A stretch of DNA of 64,000 nt from Arthrobacter sp. KBS0703 (GCF_002008315.2 NZ_MVDG02000001.1:3534001-3598000); one strand, 5' to 3'; positions 41,741 through 52,138 are shown, numbered from the stretch's first letter. Program-made: numbers and translations. Notes: generated by a model not told the origin, from the letters alone.

Positions 41741-43787
41741 ATGGAAGCCATAGGGGAAAGCGCAAGCGGCACGGCGGTCCGGGCAACACTTCCGGGCCGC
41801 CGTATTTCGCAGCTGCGCGGCATTCCTGGTCCAGGGGCGTTTACCCCTGCCTCCCTGGCCTCCCTGGCCGGCGCACCCGCCGTGGCGGACACTTCTGCGT
41901 CCGACGGCGGGGCTGCCGCCGGCTTTGGTGCCGCCGGTTTTGGCGGGGCGAGCGACCGCCTGCAACTGTGCCTGGTGCTGCTGGAAGCCGCCGTCGAATC
42001 CGCACCCGGTGAGCTGGCCCTGGCCGGTTTCCCGGCCGCCGCGGATTTCGCCGGGCTCGCCGAAGAGATCGCCCGCCGGGCCGAGCACCTGCAACTCCCC
42101 AGTGCGGTGGCCGTGGACCGGACCCGCACCGAAGCGATCAACGCCGCCGGACCCGCACCGAAGCGATCAACGCCGCCGGACCCGCAAGCAAAGCCGCCGG
42201 CTGGACCACCGGCTGGGGCCACGACACCGAAGCCGCGGATGACGACGGCACCGCTGCCGCTGGTGCCTCTGGCTCGGCCGCGGCCGCTTCTCCAGACTCT
42301 GTTGCCGTTCCCACTTCACCCTTCGGCGCCGCCGCCAGCAACGGCCGGGTTTCGGCGGTGTCGCTGGCTGATGACGGGTGCCGGAACACCGCCGAGTTCC
42401 TCAGGGTCCGGCTACGGATCGGCACCGGGGAAGCCCGCCGCCGTCTCGCCCTGGCCTCCGCCGTCCCCCCCGCACCGGCATCACCGGCCAGCCCCTGCCC
42501 CCGGCCTGCGAAGAAACCGCCGCCGCCCTCGCCACCGGCACCATCGCCTCCCGCGCCGGCACCATCATCACCACCGCCCTGGGCCTCGTCCGCCACATCG
42601 CCGCACCCGAGGACCTCGCCCGGATGGAACACGTCCTGACCCGCACCGCGACCACCAACGACCAGGACTTCCTCACCCGCATCACCCAGCGCTGGACCGA
42701 CGCCATCGACCAGGACGGCACCGAACCCAGCGAAGAAGACCTCCGCCACCGCCAAGGCACCTTCCTCCGCCGCCCCCGCCGCGGACTCCACCACCTCGAA
42801 ATCTTCGCCACCCCCGACCAATACGAACACCTCCTCACCGTCATGAACACCGCCACCAACCCCCGCACCCCACTCACCACCGGCCCCGGAAACAGCGACG
42901 CAGACGGCGAGAACGGCACCACCACGGACACGAACGAAGGCACCGCTGCGGGACCTCACACCGGGCCGGGATTCGGCGCCGCAGCCGAGGCCGCCGCCGA
43001 CACCGCCCACCTGGAACGCCGCACCCGGCCCCAACAACTCCTCGACGGCCTCATCGGCGCCTGCAAAACCGCCCTCGCCACCGCAACCCTGCCCGCCACC
43101 GGCGGCCTCCGACCCCAAGTCATGGTCACCATCAGCTACCAGGACCTCCTCAACCGCCTCGAAACCACCGCCACCAACGGAGCCCGCTACAACACCACCG
43201 CGAATCGCCGTCCCCGGTCCACCGGCGGCAACCAGCCCGGATCCCCCGCCGACGGGCTACCCGGCACCGCGACCGGCACCGGCACTTTCACCTACACCGG
43301 CCCCGTCACCCCCGCCACCATCCGCAAAATCGCCTGCGACGCCGACATCATCCCCATCCTCCTCGGCAGCGAAGGCCGCATCCTCGACATCGGCCGCACC
43401 ACCCGCATCTTCCCGCCCCACATCCGCAAAGCCATCACCGCCCGCGACCAAGGCTGCACCTTCCCCAACTGCACCATCCCCGCCCCCTGGTGCGAAGCCC
43501 ACCACACCACCTACTGGTCACACGGCGGACCCACCAACACCGACAACGGCACACTCCTCTGCACCCACCACCACCACCTCATCCACAAAGAACAATGGAC
43601 CATCCACATGCAAACCGGCATCCCCTGGTTCATCCCCCCCCACCCCACATCGACCCCAAACAAACACCCCGCCGCAACCACCAACACCACAACTAAACCC
43701 ACCCCCGGGAACGCAAGCCAGCCGACGCAACAGCGCGCAAGCCACGAGGGTGGCGGGCGCACGCACAGGGCGCCTGGTCACAGGTAG
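41741..43787 (+). pseudogene. DUF222-HNH endonuclease (13E12-repeat type), two frameshifts
   Basis: One gene of about 670 residues spread over three frames: 41741 to about 42150 (N-terminus), about 42150 to 42470 (DUF222 start, NTAEFLRVRLRIGTGEARRRLALASAVP), and about 42465 to 43787 (rest of DUF222 and the HNH domain). The C-terminal HNH motif CTFPNCTIPAPWCEAHHTTYWSHGG...LLCTHHHHLIH is intact. The first shift is fully explained by a 29-bp tandem duplication (42119-42176). The second is explained by loss of one C from an expected run of eight (42465-42471). Undoing both gives a continuous protein. Such proteins are numerous and repeat-like in actinobacteria. It is either a genuine recent pseudogene, a switchable gene, or sequence error. 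Confidence 0.82.
42119..42176 (+). repeat. 29-bp tandem duplication in DUF222-HNH gene
   Basis: Two exact 29-bp units (42119-42147 and 42148-42176), each starting CGGACCCGCACCGAAGCG, followed by the first 10 bases of the unit again (42177-42186). Since 29 is not a multiple of 3, the extra unit moves the reading frame. Confidence 0.9.
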
Positions 43788-43927
43788 TTGAGGGCCAGTG
43801 GTAAGAGCGCTGGGGCAATCGGCAACGGGCGCGCCACGAGCCGAAGCAGAAAGCGGCCGAAGCAGAACGCAGACGGCGGACGGACACGTGCACGGCTGAT
43901 CTTCAAGCCGCAAGCTGCCGGGGCCAA

Positions 43928-44830
43928 CTACCGCCGTCCGATGACCACCGTCGCGTCCAGTTCCTCCGAATAGGCAATGCGGGGCGTCAGGCCTCCTTGG
44001 GTCATGGCCAGCGCGGTCTGGTGGGCCTGACGGCGGCTCGTTTCAATGAGCAGGTGCCCTCCTGCCTGGAGCCATGCAGGGGCTTCCGCGATTACCCTTC
44101 GCTGGACGTCGAGCCCGTCCGGCCCTCCATCAAGGGAGACCCGCGGCTCGTGATCCCGGGCTTCGTGGGGCATGCTGCTGATGGAAGCAGTGGGCACGTA
44201 GGGCGCGTTGACCGCCAGAATGTCAACGCGCCCTCGCAGTCGGGCGGGCAGGGCCGCATAAAGGTCGCCTTCATGAACGTCGCCGCCTGCCGGGACAACG
44301 TTCCCGCGGGCGCAGCGCACTGCGGTGGGATCGACGTCGGCGGCATGCAACTCGATGCCTGTGACTGCCGCGGCCAACGCGGTGGCCACCGCACCTGAGC
44401 CACAGCAAAGGTCCACGACAATCCGCTCCGGCCGCGTCGCGAATGGTTCCATCACCGCAGTGGCCCTCGCTGCCAGCGCCGTGCCTCCGGCGCCGGCCGG
44501 TGCGACCGCTGGTCGTGAGTCATAAGCATCCGGACCGGAGGCTGGTGCCCCAAGCAGCACGGCGGCCTCACGGACAATGAGTTCGGTGCGCCGGCGTGGT
44601 ACGAAGACCCCGGGTTCCACCGCGATCCGCAGGCCGCAGAACTCGGCCCAGCCAAGGATATGTTCGAGTGGAAACCCGCCAACCCGCCGTTCGACCGCGG
44701 CGGCCAACTCACTTGGGGAGAACGGGGCGGCAAGAAGGAGTTCGGCTTCGTCCTCGGCGAAGACACAACCTGCGGCGCGAAGCTGGGCGATGACGGCAGA
44801 ACGGGAAAGAGATGGATGAGCAAACGGCAT
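43928..44830 (-). CDS. Putative protein N5-glutamine methyltransferase (HemK-like)
   Basis: A 300-residue SAM-dependent methyltransferase related to PrmC/HemK. The N-terminal helical part contains PLEHILGWAEFCGLRI and VFVPRRRTELIV. The Rossmann core has VVDLCCGSGAVATALA for SAM binding, and NAPYVP stands where PrmC has NPPY. The NAPY form is normal for the actinobacterial subgroup with unknown substrate, so it is not a defect. The ATG at 44830 follows AAGGACG. It is divergent from the lactonase gene with about 205 bp between. Confidence 0.82.
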   Translation of the reverse strand: MPFAHPSLSRSAVIAQLRAAGCVFAEDEAELLLAAPFSPSELAAAVERRVGGFPLEHILGWAEFCGLRIAVEPGVFVPRRRTELIVREAAVLLGAPASGPDAYDSRPAVAPAGAGGTALAARATAVMEPFATRPERIVVDLCCGSGAVATALAAAVTGIELHAADVDPTAVRCARGNVVPAGGDVHEGDLYAALPARLRGRVDILAVNAPYVPTASISSMPHEARDHEPRVSLDGGPDGLDVQRRVIAEAPAWLQAGGHLLIETSRRQAHQTALAMTQGGLTPRIAYSEELDATVVIGRR

Positions 44831-45035
44831 GGGAGCGTCCTTCGGTTGAAAGATGGGCACTCCGCGCATCGGCTAGCTCCGTTGGTCCGGACGGCAGCCG
44901 GCAGGGAGAACCCAGGCTGGCATTGCAGTAATGGTTCCCACCTCCCCCGGCTCTCCAAAGCGGCGCGCACTTCGGCGCCTGCGAATCTTCATGTTATCTG
45001 ACCCGGAACCGGGCAGCTCTTGGCAAGATGGAGCC

Positions 45036-46070
45036 ATGACGCCCAGCGAAAACCAGCCGCTCATCTGGACCGGCTCCTACACCTCGGACAGCGGCGGACA
45101 CGGCGCGGGAATCGGAGCCATCTCGGTGGCCCCGGACGGAACCCTCACGTGGCGCGGCACCGCTGCGAAGGCGGATTCGCCGTCCTTCATTGCGGTTCAC
45201 CCGTCTCTGCCCATGGTCTACGCCGTCGGCGAGACGGCCAAAACCGTCCAGGCCTACCGCCGGAGGGGGGAATTTGGGCTCGAAGCGGCTGGTGAACCGT
45301 GGGCCGCCGGCGAGGCTGCGTGCCACGTCGCCGTCGACCCCGGGGGCAGGTTCCTGATAGTTGCCTGCTGGGGCGACGGCCAGGTGCTGCTCTACGGGCT
45401 GGATGCCGACGGCGGCATGACCGCCCGCTTCGCAGCGGCGCCTTCCGCGGATCCTTACGACGGCGGCCGGGCAAGCCGCGCCCACGCGAGCCTGATGCTG
45501 GCCGACGGCAGGATCATGACAACTGACCTAGGCCATGACCTGCTGCGCATCTGGCACTACCTGCCCGAGGCTGGCCTGTCACTCGATCACGAGGTGCTGC
45601 TTCCTAAGGACAGCGGACCCCGCCATCTGGTGCAGCATGCCGACGGAACCGTGTTCGTGGTCTCCGAGTACTCCATCGAGGTTTTTGCCGTGCGGGCTGC
45701 GTCCGGTGCGGGACCATTCGAACTCGTCGGCGAAGGTCCGGCAACGGCCGGCCGAGCCCTGGAAGGCGATTCGGCAGCGGAGATTGCGCTCTCCCCCGCC
45801 GGTAAACATGTGTATGTGGGAGTCCGGGGTTCCAACCGGATCTGCGTGCTGGAGGTCAGCACGACCGGGCAACTTCGCCCCGTCATGGACTTTCTCAGCG
45901 GAGGCGATTGGCCGCGGCACCACCTGGTCCGCGATGGCTGGCTTCACGTGGCCCACGAGCGTTCCCACGACGTGACGACTTTCCGCCTTGACCCCGAAAC
46001 CGGCCTGCCCGGAGGCGTGCACCACCGGCTCGTTACGGGTTCCCCTACGGCCCTGGTTGTGGCAAGCTAA
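45036..46070 (+). CDS. Lactonase family (6-phosphogluconolactonase-like) beta-propeller protein
   Basis: A 344-residue seven-bladed beta-propeller of the YbhE/lactonase family. It has the opening IWTGSYTS, DSPSFIAVHPSLPMVYAVGE, CHVAVDPGGRFLIVACWGDGQV, GPRHLVQHADGTVFVVSE and the closing PRHHLVRDGWLHVAHERSHDVTTFRLDPETG. Members open 6-phosphogluconolactone or act on other lactones. The ATG at 45036 is the first that matches the family start; a longer frame back to 44931 is Arg-rich and rejected. Confidence 0.8.
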   Translation: MTPSENQPLIWTGSYTSDSGGHGAGIGAISVAPDGTLTWRGTAAKADSPSFIAVHPSLPMVYAVGETAKTVQAYRRRGEFGLEAAGEPWAAGEAACHVAVDPGGRFLIVACWGDGQVLLYGLDADGGMTARFAAAPSADPYDGGRASRAHASLMLADGRIMTTDLGHDLLRIWHYLPEAGLSLDHEVLLPKDSGPRHLVQHADGTVFVVSEYSIEVFAVRAASGAGPFELVGEGPATAGRALEGDSAAEIALSPAGKHVYVGVRGSNRICVLEVSTTGQLRPVMDFLSGGDWPRHHLVRDGWLHVAHERSHDVTTFRLDPETGLPGGVHHRLVTGSPTALVVAS

Positions 46071-46233
46071 GCCACAAATCGACAAGCCCAATACAGGATT
46101 CGTCATTCCTATTACCAAGACCTACAGCGACACTTACGTCGTTGTAACGATGACTTTTGGGTCGGGCAGGTCGCCCGGCAGGTCATCCGGACGGACCGGG
46201 ACAAGCAGAGTCGCTTCGCGGAAGGTTTCAGCC

Positions 46234-49053
46234 ATGTTCACCAGCTCTGTCCACGTTTTCTCCCGTGCCGCGGCCGCGGCGTCCGCCCTCCTCCTTGTGG
46301 CAGTGGCCGCTCTTCCCGCCCAAGCGGCACCCGGCACAACGGCACCGGCCACAACGGCACCGGCCACAACGGCACCCGGCACATCGGGGCCGGGCTCGCC
46401 ATCAGGTGACCGGCCGCCGTCGGGCGCTCATTCCCTGCGGGCGCCGGTAACTGACGAGAACTTCTACTTCGTCATGGCGGACAGGTTCAGCAACGGAAAC
46501 GCGGCCAACGACGACGGCGGCCTCGGCCCGGATCCGATGGTGTCCGGCTTCGATCCCCAACGCAAAGGTTTCTACAACGGCGGCGACCTGAACGGGCTGC
46601 TGGACAAGATCGATTACATCCAAGGCCTGGGGACCACGTCCATCTGGCTGACGCCCAGCTTCAAGAACAAGGCCGTTCAGCCGGAGGACAACTCCGCCGG
46701 TTACCACGGGTACTGGGTCACGGACTTTACGCAGATCGACCCCCATCTGGGCACCAACGCGGAGCTGAAGGCGCTCATTGACCAGGCCCATTCGCGCGGA
46801 ATGAAGGTGTACTTCGACATCATCACCAACCACACGGCGGACGTCATCGGGTACAAGGAAGGCGCCCGCTCCGGCTACGTGTCCAAGGACAAGGCGCCCT
46901 ACCGCACAGCCTCCGGGGCGGTCTTCGATGACCGCGACTACGCCGGCAAGTCCGACTTCCCACAGCTCGACGCAGAAAAGTCCTTCCCCTACACGCCGGT
47001 GCTTGACCCCGCCGAGAAGAACCTCAAGGTTCCCGCCTGGCTCAACGATCCCACGCTGTACCACAACCGCGGGGACACCACCTTTACCGGGGAGAACTCC
47101 TTCTACGGAGACTTCTTCGGCCTGGATGACCTCTTCACGGAGCACCCCAAGGTGGTCGACGGCATGAAGGACATCTACAAGACCTGGATCAGGGATTTTG
47201 GCGTGGACGGCTTCCGGATCGACACGATGAAGCACGTCAACGACGAGTTCTGGCAAGATTTCGGCCCCGACGTTCTCAGCTACGCGAAGGAGCAGGGCAA
47301 GAACGAGTTCTTCATGTTCGGCGAAGTCTTCGACACGTCCAAGAGCTTCACATCGCAGTTCACCACGCGCAACAGCATGCAGGCCGTGCTGGACTTTCCG
47401 TTCCAGGACGCCGCCCGCAATTTCGCGTCCCGGAGCCAGGATGCCAGGCAGCTGGCAACCTTCTTCAACGGGGACGACTGCTACACCGATGCCGACTCCA
47501 ACGTGTACCAACTGCCCACCTTCCTGGGCAACCACGACATGGGCCGGATCGGCAGCTTCATCAGCTCGGACAACCCGGACGCGAGCGATGCCGAACGCGT
47601 GGCCCGCGACGAACTGGCCCACGAGCTGATGTACTTCTCCCGCGGCAACCCGGTGGTTTACTACGGCGACGAGCAGGGGTTCACCGGCTCCGGCGGTGAC
47701 CAGGACGCCCGCCAGACACTGTTCGCCAGCAAGGTGCCTGAATACCTCGACGACGACCTGCTCGGCACCGACGTGACGCATGCGACCGACAACTTCAACA
47801 CCGGGCATCCGCTGTACGGCAAGATCAGTAAACTGGCGAAGCTGGCCAAGGACCATCCCGCCCTTCGCGACGGCGCCCACCAGCACCGTTACGCGGCGGA
47901 CGGCCCCGGCATCTACGCGTTTTCCCGCACCGACTCCAAGGACCAGCGCGAGTACGTGGTGGCACTGAACAACAGCGAGCAGCCCCAGACGGCGGCCGTC
48001 CCCACGTACATCGCGAAGCGCAACTACAGCCTCATCTACGGGGCGGCGGCCGCCGACGCCAAGACGTCCGCGGACGGAAAGCTGACCGTCACGGTTCCGC
48101 CGCTGTCCGCGGTCGTCTATGAGTCATCCGGCCGGATTCCGAAAGCCAAAGCGGCACCGGCTGTCTCGCTTCGGGCCCCCACCCCCGCGGCGCCCACCGG
48201 CGCCTCCCAGGGTGATAACGGCAGGATGCAGGTGACGGCCGACGTCGGCGGTACTTCGTTCTACGAGGTCACCTTCCAGGCGAGGAGGCCCGGCGGACGG
48301 TGGGAGCCCATCGGCACGGATGACACGGCCCCGTACCGCGTGTTCCACGACGTCGCCGGGCTCAACCCAGGTGCCAGGGTGGAGTACCGTGCCGTGGCAC
48401 TGGACAACGCGGGCCACACGTCCGTCAGCAGCGCGCGGGCCGTAACGGTTCCCGCGCCCGCACTGACCATCCAGCAGCCGGCGGAAGGCAGCACGGTCCA
48501 GGGGAACGTGGAAGTGGTTGCCACGGCGGATCCGGAAAAGGCCAGCCACGTGGTGGGCTTTGAGCGGAGCGTGGCCGGCGGTCCGTGGAGGGCGGTCGGC
48601 GAGGCCGATTCATCCTCGCCCGCCTACACCGCGACCGACGATCTGGCCGCGCTGAACCTGGCAGACGGCACCGAGGTGCGCTACCGGGCAACGATGGCCG
48701 GTTCAGGTTTCAACGTGGTGAGCGGCGTGCGGACCGTGCTGGTCGGAGCCGCACCGCAGCCTGAAAGCGTCACCGTGGCGGGCAGCCTCAACAGCGAAAT
48801 GGGCTGCCCTGACGACTGGCAGCCCGCGTGCGAGTCGGCGTTCATGACGCTGGACCCGGCCAGCCGCATCTGGAAACTGACCGCGGACCTTCCCGCCGGC
48901 CAGTATGAATTCAAGGCCGCCATCAACGGTTCCTGGGACGAGAACTACGGCCAGGACGGCGCCCCGAACGGGTCCAACGTCCAGTTGAATCACGACGGCG
49001 GTCCGGTCACCTTCCGGTACGACCACAGCACGCACGTGATTACTGCCGGATGA
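46234..49053 (+). CDS. Secreted alpha-amylase (GH13) with C-terminal carbohydrate-binding module
   Basis: A 939-residue exported enzyme. A Sec signal peptide (MFTSSVHVFSRAAAAASALLLVAVAALPAQA) precedes an ATTAP repeat linker. The GH13 barrel is about residues 70-600: the nucleophile Asp is in GFRIDT (near 326), the acid/base Glu in FMFGEVFD (near 363), and the transition-state Asp in GNHDMGRI (near 432). Two beta-sandwich repeats with PRGRWEPIG/GPWRAVGEAD-like strands and a final X25-like module (about 847-939, CPDDWQPACESAFMTLD) as in pullulanases follow. It hydrolyses starch-type glucans outside the cell. GGAAGG lies eight bases before the ATG. It ends 13 bp from the convergent malQ. Confidence 0.87.
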   Translation: MFTSSVHVFSRAAAAASALLLVAVAALPAQAAPGTTAPATTAPATTAPGTSGPGSPSGDRPPSGAHSLRAPVTDENFYFVMADRFSNGNAANDDGGLGPDPMVSGFDPQRKGFYNGGDLNGLLDKIDYIQGLGTTSIWLTPSFKNKAVQPEDNSAGYHGYWVTDFTQIDPHLGTNAELKALIDQAHSRGMKVYFDIITNHTADVIGYKEGARSGYVSKDKAPYRTASGAVFDDRDYAGKSDFPQLDAEKSFPYTPVLDPAEKNLKVPAWLNDPTLYHNRGDTTFTGENSFYGDFFGLDDLFTEHPKVVDGMKDIYKTWIRDFGVDGFRIDTMKHVNDEFWQDFGPDVLSYAKEQGKNEFFMFGEVFDTSKSFTSQFTTRNSMQAVLDFPFQDAARNFASRSQDARQLATFFNGDDCYTDADSNVYQLPTFLGNHDMGRIGSFISSDNPDASDAERVARDELAHELMYFSRGNPVVYYGDEQGFTGSGGDQDARQTLFASKVPEYLDDDLLGTDVTHATDNFNTGHPLYGKISKLAKLAKDHPALRDGAHQHRYAADGPGIYAFSRTDSKDQREYVVALNNSEQPQTAAVPTYIAKRNYSLIYGAAAADAKTSADGKLTVTVPPLSAVVYESSGRIPKAKAAPAVSLRAPTPAAPTGASQGDNGRMQVTADVGGTSFYEVTFQARRPGGRWEPIGTDDTAPYRVFHDVAGLNPGARVEYRAVALDNAGHTSVSSARAVTVPAPALTIQQPAEGSTVQGNVEVVATADPEKASHVVGFERSVAGGPWRAVGEADSSSPAYTATDDLAALNLADGTEVRYRATMAGSGFNVVSGVRTVLVGAAPQPESVTVAGSLNSEMGCPDDWQPACESAFMTLDPASRIWKLTADLPAGQYEFKAAINGSWDENYGQDGAPNGSNVQLNHDGGPVTFRYDHSTHVITAG

Positions 49054-49066
49054 ACGAATTGGGCTC

Positions 49067-51319
49067 CTAGCCGCGCAACGACTCCTCCACCGCGGCCAGC
49101 AGCGAGTTGAACCGCTCGTTGCCGGCCAGGCTGTCGAGCAGGACGGATTCGCCGTCGGAATCAGCGAGCGGGACCTGCCAGTTGGGGTACTGAGCCGACG
49201 TTGTCCCTGGCTGGTTCTGCACCCGGCGTTCGCCCACGGCATCCACGAGCGCCACACCGAGCAGGACCGACGGGGACTGCGCGAGCAGGCGGTGCAGTGC
49301 CTCGATCCGCTCCTGCTCGGTGCCGGGCTCGTCGGGGGGCAGGAGACCGCGCTGCCGGAGCAGGCCCATCATTTTGTCCAGCTTGGCGTTGTGCTCCAGC
49401 CGTTCTTCCTCCGCGGACCGTTCCAGCAGGCCGAGCCCGTTTCGGAGGGTCACGTGGTCTCCGGCGAGGTAACCCGCGGTCGGCGGGAGGTCGTGCGTGT
49501 TCACGCTGGAGAGCGCCTGCACACGGTACCGTTCCGGCGGAAGCGGGGCGTCGCCGTCGTTCTCAAACCACAGAATGGAGGTGCCCAGAATCCCGCGTGC
49601 GGCAAGGTAATCCCGCACCCAGGGCTCGAATGTGCCCAGATCTTCCCCAATCACTACGGCGCCGGCGCGCTGGGCCTCCAGCGCGAGGATCCCGATCATG
49701 GCGTCGTGGTCCAGGCGGACGTAGGCGCCGTCCGCCGGCGAGTTGCCCGCGGGCACCCACCAGAGCCGGAAAAACCCGAGAATGTGGTCCACCCGGATCC
49801 CGCCGGAATGCTGCAGCACGGTTGCCAGCATCTCCCGGAACGGCTGGTAGCCCGCTTCGGCGAGGCGGGTGGGATGCCAGGGCGGCTGGTGCCAGTCCTG
49901 GCCCAGCTGGTTGTACATGTCCGGCGGCGCCCCCACGCTGACGCCGGGGGCGAGGACGCCGCGCAGCGTCCAGGCGTCGGAGCTTTGGAGGTCCGCCCCG
50001 ACGGCCAGGTCATGGACGACGCCGAGACGCATCCCGGCACGCCTGGCGGTGCGCTGGGCGGATTCGAGCTGTTCGTCGCAGAGCCACTGCAGCCAGCGGT
50101 GGAAGTCGATCCGTTCCGAGAGTTCAGTCCTCAGCCTCTCGAGCAGCGGCGACCCGAGCGCCGCCGCGGGATCGGTCCAAAACGGGTCATCGGCGTCAAG
50201 GTCCTCCCGCACGGCGCACCAGAGCGCGAAATCGTCCAGGCCGGCACCTGCCGCGCGGCAAAAGTCCTCAAACGCCTGCTGCCGGGAGGGCGAACGGCGG
50301 GCTTGGTGCAGCAGTTCCAGCGCGGCCAGCTTCGCGGCGTACACGGTGTCCCGGTCCAGCCGGGTGGTGTCCTTGTTCAGCTTCTGCGCCTGTTTCCTGA
50401 GGCTGTGAATGACTGCCTGCGTTTTCGGTTTCAGATAGGCCAGCTCGGGGATCGCCTCGATCCTCAGGTAGAGCGGGTTGAAGAAACGCCGCGTGGACGG
50501 CGAATACGGGGAGGGCTCCATCGGCGGCACGGGCTCCGCAGCATGCAGCGGGTTCACCAGCACATAGTCGGCGCCGTGGGCACCCGCGAGCGCGGCCAGT
50601 TCCGCAAGGTCGGCGAAGTCGCCGATGCCCCAGGACCGCTTGGAACGTACGGAGTACAACTGTGTGGCAAGGCCCCAGCCGCGGCGCTCCTCCAGCGCGG
50701 CGGCCGTGGACAGCCGGGCGGGAACCACCACCAGCGCGGCCTCCGCAACCTTGCCATCGGACTCAGCCCGCAGCGTGTGCCAGCCCAGGCCGGTATTGTC
50801 CGGCACGTCGAAGGTGGCCCGGCCGATGCTCACACCGTCTACGACGCGCGGCTCCACCCAGATGTCCTGCTGCGGGGCGACGAGCTCCCGTCCGTCCTCC
50901 GTTGAGACAGTCAGGCGGACCGCGGCGCCGTGCCGGACATGAACCGGGACCAGCGCCGGGGCGCCTTCCTGGGCCACGACGGCGGGAGGCAGCATCCGCC
51001 GCCAGGGCGCCAGCTCCGCGTCGGCCAGTGCCGCCTCGATGAGCTGGTCCGTGCTGGCCTGCACACCCAGGGCGGCCAGGACGCGGACGAGTGTGGCCGG
51101 CGCAACCTCATGCGGCAGCCCGTCCCAGCCCTGATACGACGTCTCCACACCGTGGACCTCTGCGAGCCAATGCAAGAGCTCGGGGCTGACGGAACCGGCG
51201 AGCCCCGGCTCGTTATGCTGGGAATCAGCTTGCTCCCGTGCGGTGCCCGCAGCCGTCTGGTTGGCGTCCGGATCGGCCGGTGTTCCGGACGATGCCTCGT
51301 GCTGGCTGGGAGCCTTCAT
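49067..51319 (-). CDS. malQ: 4-alpha-glucanotransferase (amylomaltase)
   Basis: A 750-residue GH77 enzyme. The N-terminal 170 residues are the beta-sandwich extension found in long actinobacterial/enterobacterial MalQ. The barrel shows SKRSWGIGDFADL, YSPSTRRFFNPLY (family signature), the nucleophile Asp in IRVDHILGFFRLW, the Glu in VIGEDLGTFEPWV and the Asp in NTHDLPPTAGY. It moves maltodextrin segments in the cytosol, complementing the exported amylase encoded convergently. The ATG at 51319 is supported, though the first 40 residues are low-complexity. Confidence 0.92.
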   Translation of the reverse strand: MKAPSQHEASSGTPADPDANQTAAGTAREQADSQHNEPGLAGSVSPELLHWLAEVHGVETSYQGWDGLPHEVAPATLVRVLAALGVQASTDQLIEAALADAELAPWRRMLPPAVVAQEGAPALVPVHVRHGAAVRLTVSTEDGRELVAPQQDIWVEPRVVDGVSIGRATFDVPDNTGLGWHTLRAESDGKVAEAALVVVPARLSTAAALEERRGWGLATQLYSVRSKRSWGIGDFADLAELAALAGAHGADYVLVNPLHAAEPVPPMEPSPYSPSTRRFFNPLYLRIEAIPELAYLKPKTQAVIHSLRKQAQKLNKDTTRLDRDTVYAAKLAALELLHQARRSPSRQQAFEDFCRAAGAGLDDFALWCAVREDLDADDPFWTDPAAALGSPLLERLRTELSERIDFHRWLQWLCDEQLESAQRTARRAGMRLGVVHDLAVGADLQSSDAWTLRGVLAPGVSVGAPPDMYNQLGQDWHQPPWHPTRLAEAGYQPFREMLATVLQHSGGIRVDHILGFFRLWWVPAGNSPADGAYVRLDHDAMIGILALEAQRAGAVVIGEDLGTFEPWVRDYLAARGILGTSILWFENDGDAPLPPERYRVQALSSVNTHDLPPTAGYLAGDHVTLRNGLGLLERSAEEERLEHNAKLDKMMGLLRQRGLLPPDEPGTEQERIEALHRLLAQSPSVLLGVALVDAVGERRVQNQPGTTSAQYPNWQVPLADSDGESVLLDSLAGNERFNSLLAAVEESLRG

Positions 51320-51548
51320 TTATGTCCGCCTCGTCTGCTGTGATCGGCCCGAAATTACAGTGCTGCCCGTTGCGGCCGGCCGCTTTTCAGCATGGGCGCA
51401 ACTGCTGGTTCCGATTATTGCAGGGCGACGCCGGGCCGGGTCCAGCGCTACGGGCCATGACGCGTGTTGCCCAAGGCTTCGGGGCAAAGGGCTAGGCGCT
51501 GGGTGAGGCGGGCCGCAGGGGTCCTGCCCGCATTCGGGAACACGTAGC

Positions 51549-51887
51549 TCAGGATGCGGTACAGGCCTTCTGGAGCCGGGCGACAGAGTCGCTGGGAACC
51601 TGGTCTCCGGCCTGGGCAATCTCCCTGAGGGGGGCCGTGATCTCGGACGGAACTCCGGCGGTTTCGGCGCCGGCCACGAGTCCTGTCAGTGCAGCCTTGT
51701 CCGACGCGCTGACCAGTCCGTCCTCCAGCAGAGCGCAGATCTGGCCCTTCACCTGCTCGGCCGCGGCGTTGGCAACTCCGGACGCCGCCGAGCTGGCCGC
51801 GTTCTGAACCGCTCCCTGGGCCTGGCCGCAGCCCGCCAGAAATACCAGCGCGGGGAGCATGGACAGTGCGAGGAAGGAACGTTTCAT
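51549..51887 (-). CDS. Small lipoprotein
   Basis: A 112-residue protein with a lipoprotein signal: MKRSFLALSMLPALVFLAGC, the Cys at residue 20 being the lipidation site. The mature part is helical and Ala-rich with two further Cys (CALL and KACTAS) that could form a disulphide. No known domain. It lies between malQ and the levanase without obvious linkage. Confidence 0.7.
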   Translation of the reverse strand: MKRSFLALSMLPALVFLAGCGQAQGAVQNAASSAASGVANAAAEQVKGQICALLEDGLVSASDKAALTGLVAGAETAGVPSEITAPLREIAQAGDQVPSDSVARLQKACTAS

Positions 51888-52068
51888 GCTGCCAGCCTAA
51901 CAACCGGCTGATGGCAGCCGGTGCAGGCCAACGCCGGAGCCAGCGCCGCCTAGCGTTCCGCCTGACAACGGTGTCGGCGTTGCTGCGGGCCTTTGCTTGC
52001 CGCAGGTGGGCCCCAATAACAGTCAACGGCGACTTGCGGTTGGCAGGGTTAGCCGCCAGATTCGACCG

Positions 52069-52120
52069 TTGACTTGTCTCGTGGACATCACCTAGCGTTC
52101 CAGACACTGACAACGTTGTC
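52069..52120 (+). promoter_or_regulatory. Levanase promoter with LacI-type operator
   Basis: TTGACT (52069-52074) and TAGCGT (52093-52098) are 18 bp apart. The perfect 12-bp palindrome GACAACGTTGTC (52109-52120) follows just downstream of the expected transcription start and differs by one base from the two operators at the frc locus. It is the expected repression site for the LacI regulator encoded at 55305-56357. Confidence 0.65.
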
Positions 52121-52138
52121 TGCGGGAGGACACGCGCG

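Noticed and set aside
41741..43696. A 651-residue protein read in one frame across the DUF222-HNH locus
   Set aside because: After about 42150 that frame is a His/Pro/Arg-rich out-of-frame reading; the conserved DUF222 and HNH sequences lie in the other two frames.
43928..44830. Loss of the catalytic NPPY motif in the HemK-like methyltransferase
   Set aside because: NAPY is the normal motif in the actinobacterial subgroup this protein belongs to, and the SAM-binding site is intact.
46138..46154. LacI-type operator before the alpha-amylase (GTCGTTGTAACGATGAC)
   Set aside because: Only the outer bases and a short core are symmetric; it does not match the other operators in the window and the symmetry could be chance.
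49292..50905. 537-residue plus-strand frame inside malQ
   Set aside because: Antisense shadow; malQ has all GH77 catalytic motifs on the other strand.
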